Of a stretch of 64,000 nucleotides of DNA, positions 46,252 through 54,929 are shown one piece after another. The position numbers and the translations under genes were made by a program. Location of the stretch: assembly GCA_964537685.1 (NCBI GenBank), contig CAZICM010000028.1, positions 50,584-114,583 on the forward strand. Reading direction: 5' to 3'. The first letter of the stretch is position 1. Each line of letters starts with the position of its first letter. The DNA comes from CAZICM01 sp964537685. Lineage in GTDB: Bacteria > Myxococcota_A > Polyangia > Polyangiales > Polyangiaceae. The notes under the pieces are model-generated. The model saw nothing but the letters and a program-made list of their open reading frames with translations, searched no databases and was not told the origin of the DNA.

Positions 46252-47185
46252 NNNNNNNNNNNNNNNNNNNNNNNNNNNNNNNNNNNNNNNNNNNNNNNNN
46301 NNNNNNNNNNNNNNNNNNNNNNNNNNNNNNNNNNNNNNNNNNNNNNNNNNNATGCGGCAATATCGATAACTGTCCGGTGATAGCCAATACCAATCAAATG
46401 AATTCAGATGGAGATATGCTTGGGGATGCCTGCGATGCATGTCCTTTGGATGCGGCGAATGATGTGGACGCGGACGGGGTATGCGGGGATATCGATAATT
46501 GTCTAACGACGGCGAATCCTGCGCAGACGGATTCGGATATGGATACGGCGGGTGACGCCTGCGATGTGTGTCCTCTGGACGCGGCGAATGACGCGGATGC
46601 GGACGGGGTATGCGGTGATACCGATAATTGTCCGGGCGATGCGAATCCAACGCAAACCGATATGGACGGCGATGGATTGGGAGATATTTGCGATCCTTGT
46701 GCCGTGGGCGATGCCGATATGGATGGCGTGTGCGACGATATGGATAATTGTCTAGGCATGGCCAATTCGATGCAAGAAAACAGCGATATGGATACGCTGG
46801 GCGATGCCTGCGATGCATGTCCCATGGATTCGGCGAACGATGCCGATATGGATGGGGTATGCGGGGATGAAGATAATTGTCCGGCGGAGGCGAATGCGGG
46901 GCAGGAAGATACCGATGGAGATGGGACGGGCGATGCCTGCGATGATTGCATTGTAGGCGATGCGGATTTGGATAATGTGTGCGATGACATCGATAACTGT
47001 CCCGATTTCGCAAATTCTGGCCAGACGGATGCGGATCAGGATGGGCTGGGGGATGCCTGTGATGATTGTCCTGAAGGGGATAAAGACGGCGATGGGGTAT
47101 GTAATCCCATGGATAATTGTCTCGATATCGCGAATGCGGATCAGCAGGATTCAGATCAGGATGGGCTGGGGGATGCGTGTGACAT
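45722..47185 (+). repeat. Tandem 129-bp coding repeats (thrombospondin type 3)
   Basis: Each unit encodes about 43 residues: D-A-D-x-V-C-G, then D-N-C-P, then D-G-D-x-L-G-D-A-C-D-A-C-P. Units close to the N run are almost identical in DNA (for example the run from ctgcgatgcg to gcggatacgg recurs), and those further on are more diverged. The assembly break falls inside the most similar units. Confidence 0.8.
46252..46351. other. Assembly gap of 100 Ns
   Basis: Exactly 100 N bases, the usual placeholder for a gap of unknown size. The flanks end ...GATACGGT and resume ATGCGGCAAT..., which join in frame as D-T-V-C-G-N, so the true missing length should be zero or a multiple of the 129-bp unit. 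Confidence 0.95.
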
Positions 47186-47327
47186 GGTGACGAAACCGAT
47201 AGCGGAATACTATGGCGAGGGAGGCTGCGCGTGTGATGTAGCCGGAGGGGACTCGCGGGGAAATACGGGCTTGTGGGCGATGTTTTCGGCGCTGTTGCTG
47301 GGGTGGGGGAGGCGGAGGCGTTCTTAA
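46352..47327 (+). CDS. Thrombospondin-type-3 repeat surface protein, C-terminal part with MYXO-CTERM tail
   Basis: This is the continuation of the gene cut by the N run; the reading frame here begins CGNIDNCPV. It carries further type-3 repeats, in later ones with shorter spacers (CDPCAVGDADMDGVC, CDDCPEGDKDGDGVC). The C-terminus has EGGCACDVAGG, a hydrophobic segment (GLWAMFSALLLGWG) and RRRRS, a clear MYXO-CTERM signal. The protein is therefore likely to be anchored through the Cys after export and cleavage by a myxosortase, as a calcium-binding surface protein. It ends five bases before the convergent broken barrel gene. Confidence 0.85.
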
Positions 47328-47332
47328 TTTAG

Positions 47333-48367
47333 CTATTGAGGCTCACCGTTTAAATCAAAACTCCCCGATAGCCTTAATTCCAGCACGCCCGGATATACAA
47401 AAGGTGCTGTTCCATTTAGCCTAGCGATTCTTGCCCTTCCTCCCAGCTCGACCATCCAGGGATCGTAAAAGCGATATCCAAGTCCCGCTCCCACCAATAA
47501 ATCCGTCCGGATATTGCTGCCCTCCAGGCCCATGGCGCCATCCCAAATCTCTTCGGTTTCATGCGCCAGATCGAGGGTTCCATAGGGTCTTAAGTTGTCG
47601 TCCAGCAAGGAAAGCGTGCCGCGGAGGCTTAGAAAGTATCGGGATGGAGCCCGGTAGCCTTCTTTGTTGGCATAGACATTAAAGAGTCCAAGCGCCGAGG
47701 CCGATAGATTGAGCGGATCTAAATTATAAGATATCCCGGCTCCCACGATGGGGACCACCGTTCCCGTTCCAAATTGAATGTGTTGGTGGCTCTCCCCTCG
47801 GGCTCCCAATTTATAAGGATTGGGTTCCGTTCGCCCTATCGGTAGTGTGACGCCAAATCGGGCTGTGGTTGTAATTTTATCGTGTTGTGCGCCAATGCGA
47901 AAAGAAATCCATGGATCGGTGGGGCCGACCAGGGTTTCGTTGCGGTGATGAATATCGTTGGGGACTTGTTTGGCTGTTCCGCCGAGCTCGCTGTAGGTGG
48001 GCGAAATATCCGTAATGCGAAGGGAAAAGCGAAGTTCGGCCGCTACATAGGGCGTAATGCCATACGCCGCATCGAATGCCGTTTCGTTGAGCAGCATGGC
48101 GATGTGGTGATAATAGGGCGTCGGTGGAGGGCTAAGATTGCATTCAGGGCCGAGATCGGGGCATTCGGCCAGATGGGTGATGTCTACCGAAACAAAAGAC
48201 GTTCCCAATCGGAGTTCGAGGCGTCCAGGTGTAATGGCTTCAATTTGTGACCCGCCGACCGGCAGGTTGGGATTGGATCAGGCTGCTCAGGCTTCCGCGC
48301 GGGCTTGGGCCGAATAAAAGAGCGCGGCGCTCAGCGCGGTTATCGAAAATATTTGCTTTCGTTTCAT
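47333..48367 (-). pseudogene. Outer-membrane barrel-like gene broken by two in-frame TGA codons
   Basis: From an ATG at 48367 the frame encodes a perfect signal peptide (MKRKQIFSITALSAALFYSA, then QARAEA), then TGA at 48287-48289, two codons (Ala-Ala), and TGA at 48278-48280. It then stays open, in the same frame, for 315 codons to 47333. The downstream part reads as a barrel: SQIEAITPGRLELRLGTSF, then many amphipathic strands with Gly and aromatic residues, ending LELRLSGSFDLNG. Without the signal peptide the rest could not be exported; the only downstream start is a TTG at 48208. It may be a recent pseudogene, a base-call error or a recoding case. It is divergent from the beta-propeller lipoprotein. 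Confidence 0.65.
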
Positions 48368-48437
48368 GGCGCGGCCCGTTTACTGTAGGGGCCGGCGGAT
48401 GACAAGCCTGTCCTTTTATGCTGGGCTGAGGTTTTTG

Positions 48438-49664
48438 ATGGCTGGTTCTAAATATTGGGCCTTTGCGCTGCTTCTTTCGGCCTGCTCGGATTCGGGGATC
48501 GAGCCCGAAAAGCAGTATTTTTATGATGCTTATGAGGGGGATGCTTTTCCCAGCCGGCGGCCGGAGCTTGAGATTCCCAAGGGCGGGATGGGCGTGGTGA
48601 GCGATAGTCTGTCGGATACGCTGTCGTTTATTGATGTGGAGCAGGGGAAGCGTTTTGCTTCTTATCCAATTGGCCGGGATCCTGTTACAATTGATGGGCC
48701 TCATCATGTGGTTGTGGATCAATCCGGTGGATTTGTATACACGGCATTGAGTTATCCTACGATTTCCGGTCAAACGGGGCCTCATTCGGGGCATGGTTCG
48801 GCGCTTGTGCCGGGTTATGTGCAAAAGCTTTCGCTGAAGGATTTGTCGCTGGTCGGGCAGGTGAGGGTGGAATCGAATCCAGGCGATATTGCGATATCGG
48901 AGGATGGAAAGCGGGTATTGGTTTCGCATTTCGATTTAAATCGGGCGCTTGCGAATCCAGGCTTTTTGGAGGCTGCCCGCGCGGATTTGGCGCTGATCGA
49001 TCCGGATTCGGTGCTGCCTTTGGGATCGCCCGATCCCGTGAAGATTCCGCTGTGTATTGCTCCTCATGGAATGGTGCTGTCCAGGCCCGGCGGCGGGACG
49101 GTGTATGTGGCTTGTTATGGGGAGGATTCGCTGGCGATTGTCGATTTAGAAAATGGCTATAAAATCGATCGGATTGATGTGGGGGCAGATCCGGCGGCTT
49201 ATAATCCTGTATATGGCCCCTATGCGATGGTATTGTCTCCCGATGGTTTGATGATTGCCGTGAGCAATACGGTAAGCAAGGATGTGCGGTTTTTTGATGT
49301 GGCCTCGAAGTCTTTTGATTTTTCAAAAAATATTAAGACGGTAGGCGCGCCTTTTTTTGCGGCTTATAGCGGGGATGGGTCGAAGCTGTATTTGCCTACG
49401 CAATTACCCGATGAGCTTTTTGTTATTGATGTATTGAATGGCAATTCGGTGATAATGTCAAGGCAATTCAAAGAGAATGAATGCCTACGGCCTCATGTGG
49501 TGTCGGCGCCGGGAAATGATGTGCTGTTTTTGGTGTGCGAAGGCGATTGGAAAAGCCCGGGAAGGGTGTTGAAGCTCGATGCCGCGGGTTTGAATACCAT
49601 TGAAACAATTGAGGTTGGAATCTATCCGGATGGGTTCTTTTCCGTGAAGGGCTCCGCTCTTTAA
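48438..49664 (+). CDS. YVTN-type beta-propeller lipoprotein
   Basis: 408 residues from the ATG of MAGSKYWAF, preceded by GAGG; an in-frame ATG at 48366 would overlap the divergent gene. The lipobox LLLSAC is good. The body consists of repeats with strands such as LSFIDVEQGKRFASYPIGRD, DSLAIVDLENGYKIDRIDVG and LFVIDVLNGNSVIM, typical of seven-bladed YVTN/YncE-like propellers. PHSGHGSALVP and CIAPHGMVL loops hold His that could bind metal. It is an envelope-anchored binding protein of unknown ligand. Confidence 0.8.
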   Translation: MAGSKYWAFALLLSACSDSGIEPEKQYFYDAYEGDAFPSRRPELEIPKGGMGVVSDSLSDTLSFIDVEQGKRFASYPIGRDPVTIDGPHHVVVDQSGGFVYTALSYPTISGQTGPHSGHGSALVPGYVQKLSLKDLSLVGQVRVESNPGDIAISEDGKRVLVSHFDLNRALANPGFLEAARADLALIDPDSVLPLGSPDPVKIPLCIAPHGMVLSRPGGGTVYVACYGEDSLAIVDLENGYKIDRIDVGADPAAYNPVYGPYAMVLSPDGLMIAVSNTVSKDVRFFDVASKSFDFSKNIKTVGAPFFAAYSGDGSKLYLPTQLPDELFVIDVLNGNSVIMSRQFKENECLRPHVVSAPGNDVLFLVCEGDWKSPGRVLKLDAAGLNTIETIEVGIYPDGFFSVKGSAL

Positions 49665-49689
49665 GGGAATGCTGTAGGCTCGGCCCGCC

Positions 49690-50586
49690 ATGGCTCAGGA
49701 CTCATCAAGCGGCTCTTCGGGCGCGCCCAGCCGACGTGCTCCATCACAGGCGAATTGGACGGCGATGTCGCATGACGAAAAGGTTCGCTCGGTGTTTGCT
49801 CTTCCGTCGGGCGATGGAAATGAGGCGCGGCCGCCCGAGGGCGATGCGTACCGCAAGGCGAAATGGGGGATGTTGGCGGCGCTGGAGATGTTTTTTCGGC
49901 GCACGAGGCGCAAGGCTTATTTGAGTTCGGATCTGCTGGTTTATTTTCCCGATGGGAAGCCGCTCGCGCCGGATCTGTTTGTGGTTTTCGATGTTGAGCC
50001 CAAAGACCGGGTGAAATACGTGGTGAGCGCCGAGGGGAAGCTGCCGGATTTTGTGCTGCTGGCTCATATGTCGCCCGAGCGCGGTAAAGAGCTGGAGGCC
50101 GAGCTGGATAGGCTCGCTTCGTTTGGCGTGCCCGAAGTGGTGGTGCTGGATCGGGCGCGAAGGCGGCTCCGGGGGTTTAGGCTGAGGCCGGCCGCGAGTG
50201 TGTATGAGCAGATTGAGCCCGAGGAAGGCAGGATTCCGTCGAGGATGCTGGGGTTGGATGTGGCCTTCGACGGTGAGCGCGTGAGGTTTTTTTATGCGAC
50301 GGCGGCGCTGCCCGAGCCGGATGAGGTGATCGCAAGGCTGTCGGGAATGCTGCACGATGTCGCGCTTCAGCGGGATTTGGCCGAGAAAAATGCCCGCGAG
50401 CAAGAAGTGCGGGCGCTCGATGCCCAGAAGCTGGTGGAGGAAGCGGCGAGGCTTGCGGAAGAAGTGCGCCAGCGGGCCGATGAAGAGACGCACCGCGCGG
50501 ATGAAGAGGCGGCTAGGGCGGATGCCGCGGAGCAGCGCTTGAGCGAGGCGTTAAGTGAGCTGCATAAGCTGAAGGGTTGGGAATAG
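49690..50586 (+). CDS. Uma2-like protein with coiled-coil tail
   Basis: 298 residues. The centre follows the Uma2 (DUF820) restriction-like fold: LAPDLFVVFDV, then LPDFVLLAHMSPERGKELEA and FGVPEVVVLDR. The Glu that normally lies in the V-x-E-V-L-S strand of active members is replaced (LLAHMSP), so nuclease activity is doubtful. The last 90 residues are a long charged helix (LVEEAARLAEEVRQRADEET) suited to oligomerisation. It starts 26 bases after the propeller gene. Function unknown. Confidence 0.75.
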   Translation: MAQDSSSGSSGAPSRRAPSQANWTAMSHDEKVRSVFALPSGDGNEARPPEGDAYRKAKWGMLAALEMFFRRTRRKAYLSSDLLVYFPDGKPLAPDLFVVFDVEPKDRVKYVVSAEGKLPDFVLLAHMSPERGKELEAELDRLASFGVPEVVVLDRARRRLRGFRLRPAASVYEQIEPEEGRIPSRMLGLDVAFDGERVRFFYATAALPEPDEVIARLSGMLHDVALQRDLAEKNAREQEVRALDAQKLVEEAARLAEEVRQRADEETHRADEEAARADAAEQRLSEALSELHKLKGWE

Positions 50587-50755
50587 ATTATTTCGCTGGG
50601 CCGGAACCCATTTCAATCATGGCATGAACCGATAGAGTTGAATTGTGACCAGCTTTGCGCGGCGGTTCAGAACTTTAGACCTCCTCAATCGTAGGATGAA
50701 GGGTTGTTTGGTTTGTCCGGGCCTTTTCTCCGCGGTTCATCCGGGGGGCTAAGGC

Positions 50756-51376
50756 ATGGCTTCCATGACGCGCGAGGAGGTGAGCGACGAAGTCCTGATG
50801 ATGCGGTTTCAGGGCGGCGATCGGAATGCTTTTGGGGTCTTGGTGAAGCGCCACAAAACGCCTCTGTACAATTTCATTCTGCGGCAGGTTCGAACCGCTC
50901 AGGTGGCTGAAGATTTGGTGCAGGATGTGTTTGTGAAGATTGTCCACAATGCGACGGACTTTAAGCACGAGGCGCGGTTTTCGACGTGGACGTACGCTAT
51001 CGCAAGGAATGTGTGCATCGATTATCTCCGGAAAATGTCGCTGCGCAGGCATCCTTCGCTGGACCAGCCGGCGCAGGAGGAAGGCGATGGGCCGACGCTG
51101 GGTGAGCGGATGAGCGATAAAAATCCGCGCGCATCGGCAGAGCGGGCCGCGATTGGATCGGAGATTGGCGTGCGTATCACCAAGGCTGTTGAAGATTTGC
51201 CTCCAGAACAGCGCGAGGTGTTTCTGCTTAGGGAATTAGGCAATATTCCCTTCAAGGACATCGCCGAGATGATCGGCGTGCCGGAAAACACAGTGAAGAG
51301 CAGAATGCGCTATGCGCTCGAAAGGCTTCAAGAGGCGCTTTCAGAATACGAGGATTATGCGCGGGCGCTTAGGTAG
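50756..51376 (+). CDS. ECF-type RNA polymerase sigma factor
   Basis: 206 residues. Region 2 is visible as AEDLVQDVFVKIVHN and ARFSTWTYAIARNVCIDYLR, and region 4 as LPPEQREVFLLRELGNIPFK, DIAEMIGVPENTVKSRMRYA. Regions 1.1 and 3 are missing, as in the ECF class. GGGG and AAGG precede the ATG. A GGAACC element at 50603-50608 resembles an ECF -35 box and could mean autoregulation, but I cannot find a convincing -10. The zinc anti-sigma gene follows after 43 bases, so the two form the usual regulatory pair. Confidence 0.93.
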   Translation: MASMTREEVSDEVLMMRFQGGDRNAFGVLVKRHKTPLYNFILRQVRTAQVAEDLVQDVFVKIVHNATDFKHEARFSTWTYAIARNVCIDYLRKMSLRRHPSLDQPAQEEGDGPTLGERMSDKNPRASAERAAIGSEIGVRITKAVEDLPPEQREVFLLRELGNIPFKDIAEMIGVPENTVKSRMRYALERLQEALSEYEDYARALR

Positions 51377-51419
51377 CAGAGCGTTGGATTGAGTAAGTCG
51401 GCGGTGAGCTTGAGATCTT

Positions 51420-52466
51420 ATGGACTGCGAGAAGTTTGATCAGCACCTGATGGATGCGCTCTACGAGGAGCTCGATGAGCTTCTGTATGCGGATTTCCGG
51501 CGGCATGTGGAGAGCTGTTCGCGTTGCGCGGCGACGTTTTCCGGGATGCGCGCGACGCGGGATGTGGGGGTGCTGCCCTTGGAAGAGCCGCGGGCCGATT
51601 TAGAGCAGCGTATTTTGGCGGCGGCGCTGTCGGCGCAAGCAAGGACGCCTTGGCATCGCAAGGCGCTGCGGATGCTGGCGTGGGCGGGAAGTCATGCGAT
51701 GCGGCCTCAATTGGCGATGGCCGCGCTGTTTGTGCTGGTGGTGGGCTCGAGTCTGCTGCTGCTCCGGCCTCAATCGACGAAGGCGCCGACGCCCGTGCGG
51801 GTGACAGAGCGGGGGATGCCGGTTCCCGAGCCGCTGGCCGATCCAGCGGCGCCGGCGGTGCAGGAGTCCGAAGCGGCGGCGCAGGGAACGAGTGCTCCAG
51901 CGGCGGTGGCCGCGGATGGTCAGAAGGACGTGGCCGAGCAGGCAGGGAGTCCGGGGCGAGGGCGCGATGAGGCCGCGGACAAGGGAAGCGATGCAAAAGA
52001 GGCTTTAGCGGCTGCGCGCTCGGTTCGTCAGAAATCGGGCTGTGGTGCGGCGGTGAAGGCGTATGACGACGTGGGTGCGCGTTTTCCTGCGACGGTGTCG
52101 GCGGCGGAAGCGATGTGGGAAGCGGCCGATTGCTATAAGTCGATGGGCGAGGCGAACAAGGCGCGCGCGATGTACGAATCGCTGCGTTCTTATGCGAGTT
52201 ATCGCGATAAGGCCGAGGCCGAGCTTGCGCTGTCGGATGCGAACAGCGCGATGAATCAGCAGTCAAAAGTGGCTTCGAATGCGGCTCCAACGGCGGCGCC
52301 TCCTCCTGCGGCCGCGGCTGCAGCACCGAAGATGGCGGCAAAGGCCAAGGCGAACGTCGAATCTCCCGCTTCCACGGCGAAGGCGGGAGGAGGCAATCCG
52401 CCCGTGAAGCCTGCAACGCCCGCGCCTGTGAGGTCGCAGGCGATGGACAGCGCCTACGGGTTTTAG
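51420..52466 (+). CDS. Zinc-finger anti-sigma factor with exported TPR-like tail
   Basis: 348 residues. The N-terminus has the ZAS motif Cys3-x25-His29-x3-Cys33-x2-Cys36 (HVESCSRC), which binds zinc and holds the ECF sigma factor. One transmembrane helix lies near residues 97-117 (LAMAALFVLVVGSSLLLL). The exported part starts with Ala/Glu/Pro-rich linkers and continues with a helical region (FPATVSAAEAMWEAADCYKS) like the tetratricopeptide end of YbgF/CpoB. It may couple an envelope signal to sigma release. The order sigma then anti-sigma with 43 bases between is typical. Confidence 0.85.
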   Translation: MDCEKFDQHLMDALYEELDELLYADFRRHVESCSRCAATFSGMRATRDVGVLPLEEPRADLEQRILAAALSAQARTPWHRKALRMLAWAGSHAMRPQLAMAALFVLVVGSSLLLLRPQSTKAPTPVRVTERGMPVPEPLADPAAPAVQESEAAAQGTSAPAAVAADGQKDVAEQAGSPGRGRDEAADKGSDAKEALAAARSVRQKSGCGAAVKAYDDVGARFPATVSAAEAMWEAADCYKSMGEANKARAMYESLRSYASYRDKAEAELALSDANSAMNQQSKVASNAAPTAAPPPAAAAAAPKMAAKAKANVESPASTAKAGGGNPPVKPATPAPVRSQAMDSAYGF

Positions 52467-52537
52467 CTCCGGGAGAACGCCCCAGGGAGTGTCGAGAGTG
52501 TATCGACGGCCGCAAAGCCTTTCTCTACACTCGGCTT

Positions 52538-54367
52538 ATGCGCCCGTTCAGTCTGCTTCTTGGTTTGCTTCCTGCACTGCCTTTAATCGTTTTCCAAAGC
52601 TCATGTGATGCTCAGCGGGCATCGCGCATCGACTTGGTGATGCATGTGCCTCAGGGCGTTCTGGGCGAAGCGAAAGCGGTGGATCTATCGGTATTCGATG
52701 CTTCAAAGGCCAAGTGCGATGAGGCGACGGGCCATGTGAGCGCGATACCGCCGGAGAGCGAGGGAACGCAGAGGTTTCCGCTTAAGAACAAGGGTTGTCC
52801 AAGCGGCGCGGTGTGGTGTGCGGATATCGAGCTCGACAAAACCGAGATCAATCAGATGTTCGCGGTGATCGCCAAAAACGAAAGCGGTGTGCTGGCCGAG
52901 GGCTGCACCAAGCGAAAGATCGATCAGGATCCGCTTGAGATCAGCATCAAGATGCATCTCGCAAATGCGGCTAAATGCTGCGGCGACACGACACTGCAAG
53001 CCGGAGAGCAATGCCTGGGGGCGCCCGCGACGGCTGAGCAGTGCGGCGGTATTGTGGACAGTGAAACCTGTGACACGCAGTGTCAGTCCAAGGAAATTCA
53101 GCTCGCCAACAGCATGGCGATGCCCGATCCGGGCTTTCCCAACTCGCCTCTGGGCAAGTCCGAGCTTTCGATGACGTTTGCGCCGGGGCCGGGCACCATT
53201 GCTGGAAGCCTGAGGGCCGTGTTCACCAATTCGGACCAGACGGACACGAGCGATGCATTGGATGTGAATTTCCGGGCGCTGAACAAAGATCTCACCCAGA
53301 TTCAAACGCTTACGACGCTTCAGCATCAAGTGCGCTTGCCGATGCTTTGTTCGTCGCTCGATGGATCGAATGTGCCCGCCGGGTTGAAGCTGAATCAGAA
53401 GTCGCCCTCGGTCGCCGCAGTGGGGAGCAATTACATCGGTATTGTGTATTTAACGGATGAATTTGCGAATACGCGGGATGAAGTCTATTTAAATATCCAC
53501 ACGCAAGACGGCTGCGCGGAAGTGCTTCCCGTGCGCGTGAGCACGACATCGGGGACGGCCACGACGGTAGAAGGAAAGCCCGATATTGCCGAGGGGCCGA
53601 ATGGAAAGGCGCTGATTGTATGGGTGCGCGGCGGTCAGATTTTTGGCCGGATTTGGACGCCTTCCGCCAATACGAAAGAAGCGGGAACCTTGTTTCCCGA
53701 TTCAATGGCCGCGCAGGATGAACTGGAGCTGACGGGGAATGTATCCTCGGTGAAGAGCGTGAAGGTGGCCGGTTCGGCGACGGGCTGGGTGATCACCTAT
53801 GCGGGAACGCGCGGGGATGATTCGGACGGCGGCGTGTTTGTGAATGCTGTTTCCGCCGATGGAAACCTGGTTTTGTCCGAACCCAAACTGGTGAACAAGG
53901 GCACGCCTCAGATCCAAGAACAGCCGGATATTGCAGCGATTTCCACGGGTGCGTATTTGGTTGCTTGGCGGAGCGGCGGCCAGATTTTAATGCAGCGCTT
54001 TGATGCGGCTAACAATGAAATTGGCGACCAATTCGCAGAAAATCCTGTTGTCGAGGCGCCGAATGGCGTGGGCAATCCAGCCGTGGGTGCGCCCAAGAGC
54101 GGCGGATCGTTCTTTGTTGTGGCTTGGGAGGATTTGGGCACGAAGGATATTCATGCCCGGATGGTGGACGCCGCTGCAGGCTTTTTGCCGAACAGCGTGA
54201 CAGGGCAGCCCGATGTATTTGCGGCTTCCTATCCGAATCTTCCGGGCGATCGGAAACTGCCTGCCATTGCCGTGGGTGAATTGATTGCAATTGGATGGCA
54301 AGACGATAGTGATGCACACCGCGGTGTATTTGTACGCGGCTTTCCATTGCCCAAAGTATCACCGTGA
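52538..54367 (+). CDS. Large lipoprotein, propeller-like repeats
   Basis: 609 residues. The signal peptide LLLGLLPALPLIVFQSSC ends in a lipobox-like Cys. Residues about 100-200 are Cys-rich (CCGDTTLQAGEQCLG, CDTQCQ). The C-terminal 350 residues repeat the pattern P-D-I-A, then V-x-W-x-x-G-G-Q-I, with R-F or R-I-W ends (ALIVWVRGGQIFGRIW, YLVAWRSGGQILMQRFDA, FFVVAWEDLGTKDIHARM), which looks like an extracellular beta-propeller. No catalytic residues are seen. It follows the anti-sigma gene by 71 bases and could be a target or accessory of that system. Confidence 0.75.
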   Translation: MRPFSLLLGLLPALPLIVFQSSCDAQRASRIDLVMHVPQGVLGEAKAVDLSVFDASKAKCDEATGHVSAIPPESEGTQRFPLKNKGCPSGAVWCADIELDKTEINQMFAVIAKNESGVLAEGCTKRKIDQDPLEISIKMHLANAAKCCGDTTLQAGEQCLGAPATAEQCGGIVDSETCDTQCQSKEIQLANSMAMPDPGFPNSPLGKSELSMTFAPGPGTIAGSLRAVFTNSDQTDTSDALDVNFRALNKDLTQIQTLTTLQHQVRLPMLCSSLDGSNVPAGLKLNQKSPSVAAVGSNYIGIVYLTDEFANTRDEVYLNIHTQDGCAEVLPVRVSTTSGTATTVEGKPDIAEGPNGKALIVWVRGGQIFGRIWTPSANTKEAGTLFPDSMAAQDELELTGNVSSVKSVKVAGSATGWVITYAGTRGDDSDGGVFVNAVSADGNLVLSEPKLVNKGTPQIQEQPDIAAISTGAYLVAWRSGGQILMQRFDAANNEIGDQFAENPVVEAPNGVGNPAVGAPKSGGSFFVVAWEDLGTKDIHARMVDAAAGFLPNSVTGQPDVFAASYPNLPGDRKLPAIAVGELIAIGWQDDSDAHRGVFVRGFPLPKVSP

Positions 54368-54374
54368 TCCATTC

Positions 54375-54414
54375 ATAAATAATAAAATAATAAAATAATA
54401 AAATATTAAAAATA
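54375..54414. repeat. AT-only tandem octamer repeat
   Basis: About 40 bases of A and T built from three to four copies of AATAATAA with one degenerate copy. It sits between two convergent genes. It might be an untranslated spacer or a site for an AT-binding protein. Confidence 0.6.
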
Positions 54415-54420
54415 CGATCG

Positions 54421-54876
54421 TTACTCTTCAATATTCGGCTTATTGCGCAGATAGGCGATAGTCCGGATGGTATCGACGATGCGCTCCCGATCGGACGCCG
54501 ACAAATCGATAAAGCGAATACCCATCCCCGGATTGGGATTGTCGTGATTGCGGCGCACTTTATTAATCCACTGCACACAGCCGCGGAGAACAAAGGGCTC
54601 GCAGCTTTTTGCCGGCGCAAAACGAAGCGTTAATTGCGTGCCCGCGGGCAAAGGCTCTTCCGTCCGGACAAAAATGCCCAGCTCCGAAATATTGCCGAGC
54701 GTCGCATACAAAAAAGTCTCTTCGGTCACACAATCCACCGACCAGGTGACCTCGAAACGTTCATGCAAACGCCGCTCGAGCCACTCGTTTGGCCCTTCAA
54801 CCAAGGAACGCTTTGCTTCGCCGCCGGGCGCCGTTTCGCCGGCATGTGCAGCATGTTTTTCGCCGGACGCACTCAT
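54421..54876 (-). CDS. PilZ-domain protein
   Basis: 151 residues. The c-di-GMP signature of PilZ domains is intact: LERRLHERFEV (Arg35, Arg36, Arg40) and GNISELGIFV (Asn62-x-Ser64-x-x-Gly67). The C-terminal strand and helix (MGIRFIDLSASDRERIVDTI) complete the fold. The first 30 residues are Ala/Glu/Gly-rich and probably disordered. It would act as a cytoplasmic c-di-GMP receptor controlling motility or exopolysaccharide. It is followed on the same strand by nothing close; the GT39-type gene ends 53 bases upstream. Confidence 0.9.
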   Translation of the reverse strand: MSASGEKHAAHAGETAPGGEAKRSLVEGPNEWLERRLHERFEVTWSVDCVTEETFLYATLGNISELGIFVRTEEPLPAGTQLTLRFAPAKSCEPFVLRGCVQWINKVRRNHDNPNPGMGIRFIDLSASDRERIVDTIRTIAYLRNKPNIEE

Positions 54877-54929
54877 ACTACGCGCCTAGCTGCTTTCCGA
54901 ATCCGCGTCGAGACTTCGATGCGATGGGC

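Noticed and set aside
48278..48289. TGA codons read as selenocysteine
   Set aside because: Two closely spaced TGA just after a signal peptide, no Cys-homologous catalytic context and no hairpin I can identify downstream.
50603..50630. ECF-type autoregulated promoter (GGAACC) before the sigma gene
   Set aside because: The -35-like word is present, but no convincing -10 element lies at 15-17 bases, so I did not list it as a promoter.
52496..52532. GAGTGTA...TACACTC inverted repeat before the lipoprotein at 52538
   Set aside because: Seven pairs around a 23-base loop, with no supporting features; such a match can arise by chance.
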